NCBI GenBank assembly: GCA_002786495.1
Contig: PCSZ01000076.1
Span: 28,047-67,816, forward strand
DNA: 39,770 nt
Direction of reading: 5' to 3'
Source of the DNA: Candidatus Uhrbacteria bacterium CG22_combo_CG10-13_8_21_14_all_47_17
GTDB taxonomy: Bacteria > Patescibacteriota > Patescibacteriia > 2-12-FULL-60-25
Shown: piece by piece, positions 9,101 to 18,207 of the stretch
Layout: each line of letters begins with the position of its first letter
Numbering within the stretch: the stretch's first letter is position 1
Translations under genes and position numbers: made by a program
The notes under the pieces: model-generated
What the model saw: only the letters and a program-made list of their open reading frames with translations
Told to the model about the DNA's origin: nothing
The model's database searches: none

Positions 9101-9106
9101 ATTCTT

Positions 9107-10408
9107 TTAGTAATCCGCGAGCTTCTTAATCATTGGATGCTGCTGAATTTTCTCCAGCGACTTCGCCTCGATTTGACGAATACGCTCACGTGTAACATCA
9201 AATTCTTTTCCAACTTCTTCAAGTGTATGCGATACACCGTCTACAAGTCCAAAACGCATTTCAAGAATCTTTTGTTCACGCGGATTCAAATCCTTGATCA
9301 CATCACGGACATAATCGCTCAAAAGTTCGAGCGCCGCCGCACGATCCGGTGTGACATTCTTGATATCTTCGATGAAATCTTCCAGCGTTGAATCATCGTC
9401 GTCATCACCAACGGAGACTTCAAGCGAAACCGTGTCTTGAGAAATCTTGATAATATGACGCACCTTATCTACCGACTGGCCCATTTCTGCGGCGATTTCT
9501 TCCGGAAGCGGTTCGCGACCGAGCTCCTGAATAAGCGAACGCTGGATTTGTTGAAACTTGTTAATCGTTTCAACCATATGAACCGGAATACGAATGGTAC
9601 GGCTTTGATCCGCAAGCGCACGCGTGATAGCTTGGCGAATCCACCACGTTGCATACGTGGAGAATTTGAATCCCTTTCGATATTCGAATTTCTTCACCGC
9701 GCGAAATAATCCAATATTCCCCTCTTGAATCAAATCAAGAAGTGACAAGGATTTTCCCGTAAACTTTTTCGCGATGGAAACCACCAAACGCAAGTTCGCG
9801 GTAATAAGCGCTTTCTCAGCTTCTTTGTCATTCTTTTCTTTTCGTTTTGCGAGCGCGACTTCTTCGTCCGCTGTTAAGAGAGGAATTTTTCCAATCTCGC
9901 GCAAATACATTTGAATAGAGTCCGCCGTTAAATCAAACGGATCGGCTTTTCCACGACGTTCATCCGTACTGTGCAAATCCTGCAAAATTTGGCGGCGTTC
10001 TTTTTGACGTCCCAAAATTCCCTCTTTTTGTTCGATGATGGCAATACCGGCGGCTTCCATGCGGTCTAAAAAGGCCTCATAGACGTCGATATAATCTTCC
10101 ACCTCCGGAAAGGCATATAAAACTTCGTTCTCAGTTAAAAAACTTCGATTTCTGGCTTTCTCATACAGCCGATCGATTTGTTCCACGGTTGGAGGCGGCG
10201 TCTTTTTATACGGCGTCTTTTTTTCCGTGCTCTTTTTTACCACTTGCTTCGGTGCCACGGTTTTTTTATTACGCGTTGTTGTTTTTTTCGTAGTGGAAGC
10301 CACAGGCTTTTTTGTTGTCCGCGTAGCCTTCTTTGTTGTCGAAGTCGTCTTTTTGGCAACAGTCTTCTTCTTCACGGTCGGTTTTTTCTTCGTAGCTTTT
10401 TTTGGCAT
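9107..10408 (-). CDS. rpoD: RNA polymerase sigma-70 factor RpoD with Lys/Thr-rich N-terminal extension
   Basis: [54 protein letters not shown]; region 4 [24 protein letters not shown]. Confidence 0.96.
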   Translation of the reverse strand: MPKKATKKKPTVKKKTVAKKTTSTTKKATRTTKKPVASTTKKTTTRNKKTVAPKQVVKKSTEKKTPYKKTPPPTVEQIDRLYEKARNRSFLTENEVLYAFPEVEDYIDVYEAFLDRMEAAGIAIIEQKEGILGRQKERRQILQDLHSTDERRGKADPFDLTADSIQMYLREIGKIPLLTADEEVALAKRKEKNDKEAEKALITANLRLVVSIAKKFTGKSLSLLDLIQEGNIGLFRAVKKFEYRKGFKFSTYATWWIRQAITRALADQSRTIRIPVHMVETINKFQQIQRSLIQELGREPLPEEIAAEMGQSVDKVRHIIKISQDTVSLEVSVGDDDDDSTLEDFIEDIKNVTPDRAAALELLSDYVRDVIKDLNPREQKILEMRFGLVDGVSHTLEEVGKEFDVTRERIRQIEAKSLEKIQQHPMIKKLADY

Positions 10409-10446
10409 AGGTGGGCCGCGGTCCGGGTCATGCTCCCAGGACGCAG

Positions 10447-12288
10447 TCAGGTTAAGTCTTCAAAACGTTTAAGAAGCTTGCGGATTTTTTCCTCGTCTCC
10501 GAGGCGCTCCGCTTCTCGCATCTCTTCTTCAATGGACGTACGCAAGCGTTTTGAGTGGCGCGATTTAAGCTGCTCAATTCCTTGCTTTTGTTCAGATTTG
10601 ATTTCTCCAACAGTCATCCCCGCGAATTCACGCTCCGCAATGAACGCGATCGCATCAAAGATCTTCGCCTCCTCCGGTTGGAGATGAACCGGGGGGCGGA
10701 TAGTATGCCCTGCACCGAGGGCTTGATTTGAGAATTCACCCGAATTGTATGCTTTTTTCAAAGTTTCGTAAAGCATTTCCAAATCCTTTGATCGAAAGTC
10801 GCCGCTTTCAAGCCCAAACTCCTCAAAGCTTGGCAAAAAGAGCCCATCCCGAGCAATAATGGAGGCGAGGACCCGGCGCTCCATACGCATATCCGTACTG
10901 AGCTTCGCTTGAAAGGCATTTGCCTCATTCTTCTCTGGAGAACCAGTATCTGGAGAGCCAACCTTCGGTTGCCTATTCACTTTTCGAGCAGCTCCGGGCT
11001 TTTTTGAGGAAACAACGCGATCAAGTGCCTCGCGGATCGCGTGCTCGCCCGTATTTAAATCCGCCGCAAGTTTTTTCACCCAGTGATCGCGTTCAATCGG
11101 ATCCGCGATTCTTAGCACTTCTTCCAGAACATCTTTTGCAATTAATTTCTTATCTTCCGGCTTGCGTGCATTGCGATCACGAAAAGCATTTTTATAAATC
11201 CAATCCATGATGCTCTCCGCGTTCTCAATCGCTTTTTTCCAAATTTCCGGATCTTTGCGAATAACATCATCAGGATCTTTTCCAAGCTCGGGCGGAAGAG
11301 AAATAATTTTAATATTAAAATCCTGTCCACGCGCCAAATCCAAACCGCGCAGCGTCGCCGCTTTCCCCGCATTATCTTGATCAAAAGCGATGGCTAAATT
11401 TTTCGTAAAGCGTTTTAACAATGTAAGCTGCTCTGCTGTAAGCGCTGTTCCGCTTGAAGCGACAACCGGCAAAACTTCAAATTGATGCGATGCAATCACA
11501 TCCATATTTCCCTCAACAATCACAGCGAGATCCGTGCTTCGAATGGCGCCCTTCGCTTTATCAAGCCCATATAAGACAGCGGACTTTCGATAGGCCTGCG
11601 TTTCCGGCGTGTTTACGTATTTTGCTTCCTTGTTTTGATCGTTCAAAATTCTTCCGGTAAATCCAACGATATTGCCATGCACGTCTGCGATCGGAAACAT
11701 GAGGCGATCCCGGAAACGATCGTAGACGCCCGTTCCTTGTTCGCGCTTCCCCACGAGTCCGGCCTGCAACATTTCTTCAGAAGTAATGTTCTTCTTAAGC
11801 AAAGCATTTGCTAATGAATCCCAACTATTGGGAGCATAACCGAGTCCAAACAAATCCGCGGTTAAATCATCCACGCCGCGTTTCTTGAGATACACGCGTG
11901 CCTGTTCCGCTTGCGGAAGCGAAGCGAGCGCGGAACGAAAATAGCGCATCGCCAAATCATTCACTTCATACACGCGTTTTTTATACGAAGCTTTTTGCCC
12001 GTCAAATTTTGGCAAAGTCACGCCAACTTTTTGCGCAAGAAATTCCAATGCTTCCCGAAATTCCATACCCTCCAGCTTTTCAACGAAGGTAAAAACATCC
12101 CCGCCTTCATCACAGCCAAAGCAATGCCAAGTCTGTCGCGTGCGCGAAACATAGAAAGATGGTGTCTTTTCCTGATGAAAAGGACAGAGAGTCTTAAAAG
12201 CGCCGCTCCCGGCCGGTTTGAGCGGTAAATACTCACCAATGAGCTCGGCAATATCGAGCCGAGATTTTATCTCCTCCGGGGCGTCCAT
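10447..12288 (-). CDS. dnaG: DNA primase
   Basis: zinc-binding [45 protein letters not shown]...[11 protein letters not shown]; start at [13 protein letters not shown]. Confidence 0.95.
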   Translation of the reverse strand: MDAPEEIKSRLDIAELIGEYLPLKPAGSGAFKTLCPFHQEKTPSFYVSRTRQTWHCFGCDEGGDVFTFVEKLEGMEFREALEFLAQKVGVTLPKFDGQKASYKKRVYEVNDLAMRYFRSALASLPQAEQARVYLKKRGVDDLTADLFGLGYAPNSWDSLANALLKKNITSEEMLQAGLVGKREQGTGVYDRFRDRLMFPIADVHGNIVGFTGRILNDQNKEAKYVNTPETQAYRKSAVLYGLDKAKGAIRSTDLAVIVEGNMDVIASHQFEVLPVVASSGTALTAEQLTLLKRFTKNLAIAFDQDNAGKAATLRGLDLARGQDFNIKIISLPPELGKDPDDVIRKDPEIWKKAIENAESIMDWIYKNAFRDRNARKPEDKKLIAKDVLEEVLRIADPIERDHWVKKLAADLNTGEHAIREALDRVVSSKKPGAARKVNRQPKVGSPDTGSPEKNEANAFQAKLSTDMRMERRVLASIIARDGLFLPSFEEFGLESGDFRSKDLEMLYETLKKAYNSGEFSNQALGAGHTIRPPVHLQPEEAKIFDAIAFIAEREFAGMTVGEIKSEQKQGIEQLKSRHSKRLRTSIEEEMREAERLGDEEKIRKLLKRFEDLT

Positions 12289-12399
12289 GCCCGTATCTAA
12301 GCGCAAATGCACGGCTTTGTCATGTCCGCTCTACGTATACGGCGCAGAGGTTTTCGGGGGAATTCGATAAAGCAATAAAAAAACGTCACAAAATAAAAC

Positions 12400-12429
12400 G
12401 CCCCCGTTTCTATTACTAGAAACGGGGGC
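12400..12429 (-). terminator. intrinsic terminator
   Basis: GCCCCCGTTTC-n8-GAAACGGGGGC followed on the minus strand by GTTTTATTTT. Confidence 0.85.
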
Positions 12430-12453
12430 AGAACTATTGTGCCTCTGCGACCG

Positions 12454-13035
12454 TCAGAGCTCGAGCTCCACGAGATCCTGTCCACCGGGATGGCGAAGGT
12501 TGAACCAAGCGTAACCGGTTTTCTCGGTCATGTCGCCTCGGAAGCGCGCATTTGGCAAAGGACCAGGCCGCAAGTCTTTGACGAGACAAGCGAAATCCGC
12601 GTGCCCCAGATTGTCGCGGCAAATCTTGAGCGTCATGGAAACGAGCGAAGTCTGCGGCGCAAGCACCGATTCGTTCACAACGAACAGGGCTGACCACCTG
12701 GCCTCCGTCTCCATCTGGCGCAAATCCTCGATGGAGAGCAGGTCAACGGGAAGAATCGAGGTCCAGCCAACGGGCTCGATGAATGGTACCGTGAATGCCT
12801 CCGTAAAACCCTGATCGAGATCAGCCTCCCGTTCCTCGATGATATCCTGGACGATTTCCATGAGAGGATCCGTGAACCTCCGATCATAGATCATGTCGAT
12901 GAAATTTGACCAACGATTGAAGTTTCCGGCTGCTGCAATGTCAACACCGCGAAAGCATCTTTTCTCCAGTGCCTCACGACACCAACTTGGCAGTACGAGC
13001 TTCGCCGTTAAGGCTCCGAGCTGAAACGTACGCAT
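12454..13035 (-). CDS. hypothetical protein
   Basis: long ORF, start taken at MRTFQLGALTAK; strand supported by downstream minus-strand terminator. Confidence 0.6.
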   Translation of the reverse strand: MRTFQLGALTAKLVLPSWCREALEKRCFRGVDIAAAGNFNRWSNFIDMIYDRRFTDPLMEIVQDIIEEREADLDQGFTEAFTVPFIEPVGWTSILPVDLLSIEDLRQMETEARWSALFVVNESVLAPQTSLVSMTLKICRDNLGHADFACLVKDLRPGPLPNARFRGDMTEKTGYAWFNLRHPGGQDLVELEL

Positions 13036-13160
13036 GTCTTCTTTTCCTAACAAATACGAACGTTTCAACTCAACACTGTATTGCCGCCTTTGTCAACCGC
13101 CATGTCCATATTGACTTTTTTTCCAATACGATCAAACTATACCAAGCAAAGGAGTTCATA

Positions 13161-13499
13161 ATGGACGATTTTTTCGGAACCGTCTACCTACTATTGCACC
13201 TTCCTATCTTGTACAGCGCATTCATAGCCACTCACTGGGATGAATACGTGGAAGTCCGAGATGCGTATGTGAAAAAAGAAGAACAACGCCCCAAACATGA
13301 GATTTTGCTCAAGTGGGCCGTTATGACGCTCTTCCTGATCGCCTTCGATCTCCTGCTCGTCATACCATCGATCAAGGAGACACTCAGTCTGGACATGGCC
13401 TTAGCGGTAGCCCTACTTCTGCTCAAGTTCATCATCCTTTTTACTCATCTCAGGGCTGATCCTGAGCCTGAGTCTGAACCATTTCAAGACCAGCTTTGA
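13161..13499 (+). CDS. small hypothetical membrane protein
   Basis: RBS AAAGGAG upstream of ATG; hydrophobic segments; terminator immediately downstream. Confidence 0.7.
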   Translation: MDDFFGTVYLLLHLPILYSAFIATHWDEYVEVRDAYVKKEEQRPKHEILLKWAVMTLFLIAFDLLLVIPSIKETLSLDMALAVALLLLKFIILFTHLRADPEPESEPFQDQL

Positions 13500-13510
13500 A
13501 AAACGCCTTT

Positions 13511-13538
13511 CCCCCGACTCACCATCGGGGGCATTTTT
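13511..13538 (+). terminator. intrinsic terminator
   Basis: CCCCCGA-n7-TCGGGGG followed by CATTTTTT. Confidence 0.85.
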
Positions 13539-13565
13539 TAACCAACAGAATACTTGCTAATACCA

Positions 13566-13595
13566 TTGACAAAAAAACCCAGCCCTTGCTATAAA
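13566..13595 (+). promoter_or_regulatory. sigma-70-type promoter of sRNA candidate A
   Basis: TTGACA - 18 nt - TATAAA. Confidence 0.7.
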
Positions 13596-13601
13596 GAAGA
13601 C

Positions 13602-13757
13602 GGCACAGCGCAGGGTTCGTCCTCGCGGAGACCCTTCACCCCCGAGTCTCCGTATCGGACCTCCTCCCTCCTTTCGCTGTGTCATCCTGCCCCTTCGGCA
13701 GCCAGCCGAGTCCAACGCCTATTGGATTTAACTCGCTGTCGGAGGGGCTCTTTTTTT
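13602..13757 (+). ncRNA. candidate tandem small RNA A (5' end estimated from promoter)
   Basis: Own promoter; GGCACAGCG/CGCTGTGTC closing helix, CGGAGAC/GTCTCCG hairpin with CACCCCC-containing loop; conserved 3' hairpin 13690-13747 followed by CTCTTTTTTT. Confidence 0.6.
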
Positions 13758-13789
13758 ACAGAAAAAAATAAAGCATTAAAATTTCCATC

Positions 13790-13816
13790 TTGACAAAAAC
13801 CGTAGATTTTTATACA
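13790..13816 (+). promoter_or_regulatory. sigma-70-type promoter of sRNA candidate B
   Basis: TTGACA - 15 nt - TATACA (spacer short). Confidence 0.5.
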
Positions 13817-13822
13817 AAAAGG

Positions 13823-14027
13823 TTGGCCATCAAAGAGGAAAGAGGAATAGGTACGACGAAGAACCACCCCCTCAGTTCTTTTGTCCGCCTGTCCTTTCGA
13901 CCTCGATCGTGTAGAAAGCTTCGTGTAGAAAGCATCGTGGAGCATTCAACGATCGGCCCCTACCCCTTCGGCAAACCGCCGAGTCCGGCGCCTTCTGGAT
14001 TCGATGGACTGCCGGAGGGGTTCTTTA
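13823..14027 (+). ncRNA. candidate tandem small RNA B (5' end estimated)
   Basis: GACGAAGAAC/GTTCTTTTGTC hairpin with loop CACCCCCTCA; CGATCGT/ACGATCG helix; conserved 3' hairpin 13963-14020 followed by TTCTTT. Confidence 0.55.
13907..13948 (+). repeat. three tandem 14-nt repeats inside sRNA candidate B
   Basis: TCGTGTAGAAAGCT / TCGTGTAGAAAGCA / TCGTGGAGCATTCA (third copy degenerate). Confidence 0.8.
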
Positions 14028-14056
14028 AATCCAAATACGTCAGTGAGGATTCCCCC

Positions 14057-14085
14057 TTGACAAAACCCGAAGTTCTCGCTAGAAA
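14057..14085 (+). promoter_or_regulatory. sigma-70-type promoter of sRNA candidate C
   Basis: TTGACA - 17 nt - TAGAAA. Confidence 0.6.
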
Positions 14086-14091
14086 TAGGGC

Positions 14092-14306
14092 AAGACAGAA
14101 GAAGTTCCCGCGATAGAGACGGTTATCAAGCCCCCATCGCCCGACACTTCGTCCCCCCCCCTGAACCAAGGAGGAGCTGGCTTTACAGCGGAGGCGTTTT
14201 CATCCTTTTCACGCCAAAGCAGTTTAGCGCGCTCCTCGCCTACCCCTTCGGCAGCTTGCCGGATCCAACGACTGTTGGGTTCGAGCGCTGTCGAAGGGGT
14301 TCTTTA
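14092..14306 (+). ncRNA. candidate tandem small RNA C (5' end estimated)
   Basis: GAGGAGC/GCTCCTC closing helix with nested GCTTT/AAAGC and GGCGT/ACGCC; C-rich tract; conserved 3' hairpin 14243-14299 followed by TTCTTT. Confidence 0.55.
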
Positions 14307-14324
14307 AATCCAATAATTTTTTGA

Positions 14325-16463
14325 TTACTTTGTTCTTCCATGTCGTAATTTTCTTTCGACCTTCTTCCCCTCTTTCTCCGGCAAGGTGGATTTCCTTGAA
14401 CGTTTTCGCATTTCTTTTCCCAACTGCAAAACTTCATCGCGCAAAATTGCCGCCAGTTCGAACTCAAGATTTTTTGCGGCTTCTTTCATTTCTTTTTCTT
14501 TGCGCTTCCTCACAGTCTCTAAGCTATGTGTCTCCGCTTGCAATTCAAGTTTCAAAATTTCTTTTACATCTTTTTCTTTCACTTCAAGCCCGAGCATCGC
14601 ACGCAAATCATCTTGTGCCTTCAAAATCGTCTTCGGCGTAATATGGTGTTTTTTATTATAGGCCACCTGCTTTGTTCGACGACGATCGGTTTCCGCAATA
14701 GCGCGTTTCATGGAACCTGTCATATTGTCCGCATATAAAATAACTTGTCCGCGCACATTACGCGCTGCACGTCCGATGGTTTGGATGAGAGCCGTTTCCG
14801 AACGAAGAAAACCTTCTTTATCAGCGTCCATAATCGAAACAAGCGAAACCTCCGGAAGATCGAGACCTTCACGAAGCAAGTTCACGCCAACAATCACGTC
14901 ATATGTTCCTTTGCGAAACTCGGAAAGGATCTCAAGACGTTCAACCGTATCAATGCCGGAATGCAAATATTGAACTTTAAATTTCCGCTCTTTCATGAAA
15001 TCCGTGAGATCTTCCGCCATCTTTTTTGTGAGCGTTGTCACAAGAACGCGTTCTTTACGTTTAATCACGGGGGCGATGCGATGCGTAAGCAAATCTTCAA
15101 CTTGGCCGGGATAGCCTTTCCAGTCTGAATAGGTTTTTTCCTCCGTGTCCGACATGGTTTTCACCGGCGGCTTTTTTCCAACAGAAACCGGCAAGACGAC
15201 AACTTCGGGATCAACGAGACCGGTCGGACGAATAATCTGCTCTACAATATGTGCGGAATGCTCGAATTCATATTTCGACGGCGTCGCGGAAACAAACACA
15301 GCCTGACCAACGCGCTCGGTAAACTCGTTAAAAGTGAGCGGACGATTATCCGCAGCTGAGGGCAGTCTGAATCCATGTTCAACCAAGGAAGCTTTTCGCG
15401 CCTGATCTCCATGATACATACCACCGATTTGCGGAATAGTGACATGCGATTCATCAATAACCGTGAGAAAATCATCCGGAAAATAGGAAAGGAGCGTATC
15501 CGGCGGTTCCCCGCGATTTCTTCCGGACAGCGGCTGCGAATAGTTTTCAATTCCATTACAAAAACCAACCGCCTCAATCATTTCAATATCATACTTCGTT
15601 CTTCGTTCCAGGCGTTCCGCTTCCAAGAGTTTTCCTTCTTTCTCAAATTTCGCGAGCTGTCCTTTCAATTCCTCGCGGATCAACTTCACGGCGCGCTTCC
15701 GATTTTTTTCGTTTGTCACAAAGTGTTTCGCGGGGAAAATCCACAAATCTTTTTGTTCACGAAGAACTTTTCTTGTAATTGGATCAAGCCGTTCAATACG
15801 CGTAATGGCGCCACGCGGCGCTTCAATGCGATAAATAAACTCTTCATTCACCGGCATGATCTCGAGCACCTCGCCAAGCGCGCGAAATGTTCCACGCAAT
15901 AAATCCGCATTCGTTCGCGTGAAATGCAAATCAATAAGCCGCTGAAGCGTATCCGCTCGTTTCATGTCTTCACCTATTTCTATATGCAAAACCATGCGCT
16001 GATATTCTTCCGGTGCTCCAAGACCATAAATACAAGAAACGGACGCGCAAATAATGACATCTTTCCGCGTAAGTAAAGCCTGCGTTGCGCTGTGCCGTAA
16101 ACGATCAATCTCTTGATTGATCATCGCTTCCTTTTCTATATACGTATCCGTTCGCGCGATATAAGCCTCCGGTTGATAGTAGTCATAATACGAAACAAAA
16201 TATTCCACCGCATTGTCCGGAAAGAAATGTCGGAATTCATTACAGAGCTGTGCGGCGAGCGTTTTGTTATGCGCAATAACCAATGTCGGCTTTTGCACAT
16301 TCTGAATCACATTCGCGATTGTGAATGTTTTTCCTGTACCCGTCGCACCCAAAAGCGTCTGAAAACGATCCTTTTCTTCCAATCCCTCCGTCAATTGCAA
16401 AATCGCCTCCGGCTGATCACCGGAGGGTTGATATTTTGATTTTAAACTGAATTTATTGGACAT
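14325..16463 (-). CDS. uvrB: excinuclease ABC subunit B
   Basis: LLGATGTGKTFTIANVI, SYYDYYQPEAYI, ATPSKYE, VGVNLLREGLDLPEVSLV, QTIGRAARN; C-terminal UVR motif; start at MSNKFSLKS. Confidence 0.97.
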   Translation of the reverse strand: MSNKFSLKSKYQPSGDQPEAILQLTEGLEEKDRFQTLLGATGTGKTFTIANVIQNVQKPTLVIAHNKTLAAQLCNEFRHFFPDNAVEYFVSYYDYYQPEAYIARTDTYIEKEAMINQEIDRLRHSATQALLTRKDVIICASVSCIYGLGAPEEYQRMVLHIEIGEDMKRADTLQRLIDLHFTRTNADLLRGTFRALGEVLEIMPVNEEFIYRIEAPRGAITRIERLDPITRKVLREQKDLWIFPAKHFVTNEKNRKRAVKLIREELKGQLAKFEKEGKLLEAERLERRTKYDIEMIEAVGFCNGIENYSQPLSGRNRGEPPDTLLSYFPDDFLTVIDESHVTIPQIGGMYHGDQARKASLVEHGFRLPSAADNRPLTFNEFTERVGQAVFVSATPSKYEFEHSAHIVEQIIRPTGLVDPEVVVLPVSVGKKPPVKTMSDTEEKTYSDWKGYPGQVEDLLTHRIAPVIKRKERVLVTTLTKKMAEDLTDFMKERKFKVQYLHSGIDTVERLEILSEFRKGTYDVIVGVNLLREGLDLPEVSLVSIMDADKEGFLRSETALIQTIGRAARNVRGQVILYADNMTGSMKRAIAETDRRRTKQVAYNKKHHITPKTILKAQDDLRAMLGLEVKEKDVKEILKLELQAETHSLETVRKRKEKEMKEAAKNLEFELAAILRDEVLQLGKEMRKRSRKSTLPEKEGKKVERKLRHGRTK

Positions 16464-16592
16464 TTTAGCAAAATGAAAATCGGAGCCATCGAAGCGTATC
16501 ACGTTTTTTTCCCCAGTACGACCCTAAGTACTGAGCAAACAAAAATGCACTATAGGCTTGTTTTTTCCTCCATTTTCAGTATACTCCGCCAC

Positions 16593-17546
16593 ATGATTGA
16601 TTGGAAAACGGTTGCAAAACCGATTGTCGCTTTGGCTCCCATGGCCGACATGAGCGATCTTCCATTCTGCCTCGTCTGCAAAGAAGAGGGCACGCCTTTT
16701 TTGTTCCGCGAAATGGTGAGTTCGGAAGCCGTTGTACGATTCAATCCAAAGACGCTCAAGATAGCGAGCTTTGATGAACGCGAACGTCCTCTTGTTCAGC
16801 AAATATTCGGCGCGAATCCAGATGTGATGGCGGAAGCGGCAAGAATTATTTACGAAAAATACAAACCGGATGCCATTGATATCAATATGGGCTGCCCGGT
16901 ATACAACCTAGTTTCAAATTTTAATGGTGCCGCTTTAATGAAAGAACCGGAGAAAGCGGCTGCCATTGTGCGTGCAATAAAAAAAGCGGTTCCCTGCCCC
17001 ATTTCTGTAAAGACGCGAACGGGCTGGAAGCAGGACACGGATTGTCTTGAGTTTGTAAAAGTTATCGCCGACGCCGGTGCGGATTTAATTTCCATGCATG
17101 GAAGAACGCGTGAGCAGGGATATTCAGGCTCATCAAATTGGGAACGCATCGGCGAAGCTCGTCGGAATGTTCCACAAATCCCCTTCTTGGCGAACGGCGA
17201 TATTACAACACCGGAACTTGCAAAAGACGCTCTGGAAGTCACAGGAGCAGACGGCGTCTTAATGGCTCGCGGTATGCTGGGAAACCCTTGGCTTGCAAAG
17301 CAAGTTTTGCATTACTTGGAAACGGGAGCAAAACTTCCGGATCCTGATATAAAAGAACGTGTTCGTATTGTAAAAAAACACGCTGCGCTTCAAGTCGAAC
17401 ATTATGGCGAACGCGGCCTGATTAAACTTCGTAAACATCTCCCTTGGTATTTTAAACATATGACAGGCTGGAAAGATCTTCGTTCGAAACTCGTTCGCGT
17501 AAACACGCTTGCGGAAGTAAATGAGATATTGGATTCCATTTCATAA
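16593..17546 (+). CDS. tRNA-dihydrouridine synthase
   Basis: LAPMADMSDLPF, DINMGCPV, VKTRTGW, MHGRTREQGYSG, NGDI and ARGMLGNPWL motifs; start at MIDWKTV. Confidence 0.92.
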   Translation: MIDWKTVAKPIVALAPMADMSDLPFCLVCKEEGTPFLFREMVSSEAVVRFNPKTLKIASFDERERPLVQQIFGANPDVMAEAARIIYEKYKPDAIDINMGCPVYNLVSNFNGAALMKEPEKAAAIVRAIKKAVPCPISVKTRTGWKQDTDCLEFVKVIADAGADLISMHGRTREQGYSGSSNWERIGEARRNVPQIPFLANGDITTPELAKDALEVTGADGVLMARGMLGNPWLAKQVLHYLETGAKLPDPDIKERVRIVKKHAALQVEHYGERGLIKLRKHLPWYFKHMTGWKDLRSKLVRVNTLAEVNEILDSIS

Positions 17547-17572
17547 AAAAAGAAGGCCCTACTCTCAAAGGA

Positions 17573-17601
17573 TTGACAAATAAAGCGTCTTATAGTATTT
17601 T
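17573..17601 (+). promoter_or_regulatory. sigma-70-type promoter
   Basis: TTGACA - 17 nt - TATTTT upstream of GTG-start ORF. Confidence 0.5.
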
Positions 17602-17635
17602 TCGTACCGGTTCATTTACAGAAAAGAGGTTCGTT

Positions 17636-18115
17636 GTGCGTACGTTGTTTAAGTTCATGTCCGCTGTCGCAGTCGCGGCCGCTCAAGGGGTTGTCGATGA
17701 GGCCAAGCTGGTCTTCAGCAACATCCCGAATCAAGTCAAGGAGGATATTCGCGAGATCGAAAGCGACATCGAGCTGATCAAGCGTATGCGCGACAGTTCG
17801 AACCCGAGAACGCTCCGATTGTCGGCGCTCGGCCGCATCAAGAATCCAACCATCCTGCTTCGCTGTTCGCTCGGTGAGTATGACGTAGATTTTGCCCTCG
17901 TTGCCGTACTGCAAATCGAGGACCAAGCTGCGCTTGCCATCATCCAACGATACAGCCCATTCATTTCCGTACGCGAGCGTGCGGAACAACGCTCCGCACG
18001 ATTCCGCTCCGTAAAACCCACTTCGATGCCCACGATGACGCGCGGAAGAAGGGCACTGTCCAACAGCGGACGCGCACGCCTGTTCCCGCTGCGAAGCCAC
18101 CGGACCAATAACTGA
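17636..18115 (+). CDS. hypothetical protein, GTG start
   Basis: plus-strand promoter, AAGAGG RBS 5-7 nt before GTG, and downstream plus-strand terminator choose this frame over two overlapping antisense ORFs. Confidence 0.6.
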   Translation: MRTLFKFMSAVAVAAAQGVVDEAKLVFSNIPNQVKEDIREIESDIELIKRMRDSSNPRTLRLSALGRIKNPTILLRCSLGEYDVDFALVAVLQIEDQAALAIIQRYSPFISVRERAEQRSARFRSVKPTSMPTMTRGRRALSNSGRARLFPLRSHRTNN

Positions 18116-18160
18116 GACCTTTTAACCTCATAGACCTTAAAACGCGCACTTCTTTAGAAA

Positions 18161-18186
18161 AGACCCTCTCTCCAGGGTCTTTTTTC
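18161..18186 (+). terminator. intrinsic terminator
   Basis: AGACCCT-n6-AGGGTCT followed by TTTTT. Confidence 0.85.
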
Positions 18187-18207
18187 ATAGCAAAACTTTA
18201 AGCCGTT

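Noticed and set aside
10178-10687. Plus-strand ORFs rich in Phe/Arg/Leu opposite rpoD N-terminus
   Set aside because: Reverse-strand shadow of the Lys/Thr-rich repeat tract.
13554-14116. Plus-strand ORFs 13554-13793 and 13790-14116 overlapping the tandem units
   Set aside because: They run through the promoters and terminators, lack an RBS, and have low-complexity unlikely proteins; RNA structure is better supported.
14168-14183. AAGGAGGAGC in unit C as a ribosome binding site for a short peptide
   Set aside because: No start codon at suitable spacing; GAGGAGC pairs perfectly with downstream GCTCCTC.
13690-14306. Conserved elements as tRNA-like sequences (GGTTCGA / GATTCGA)
   Set aside because: No 5+7 T-arm, acceptor or anticodon arms can be formed; TTCGA lies in helix P2.
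17612-18108. Minus-strand ORFs 17612-18100 and 17731-18108
   Set aside because: Plus-strand promoter, RBS and terminator favour the overlapping GTG-start ORF; kept as an open question in findings.
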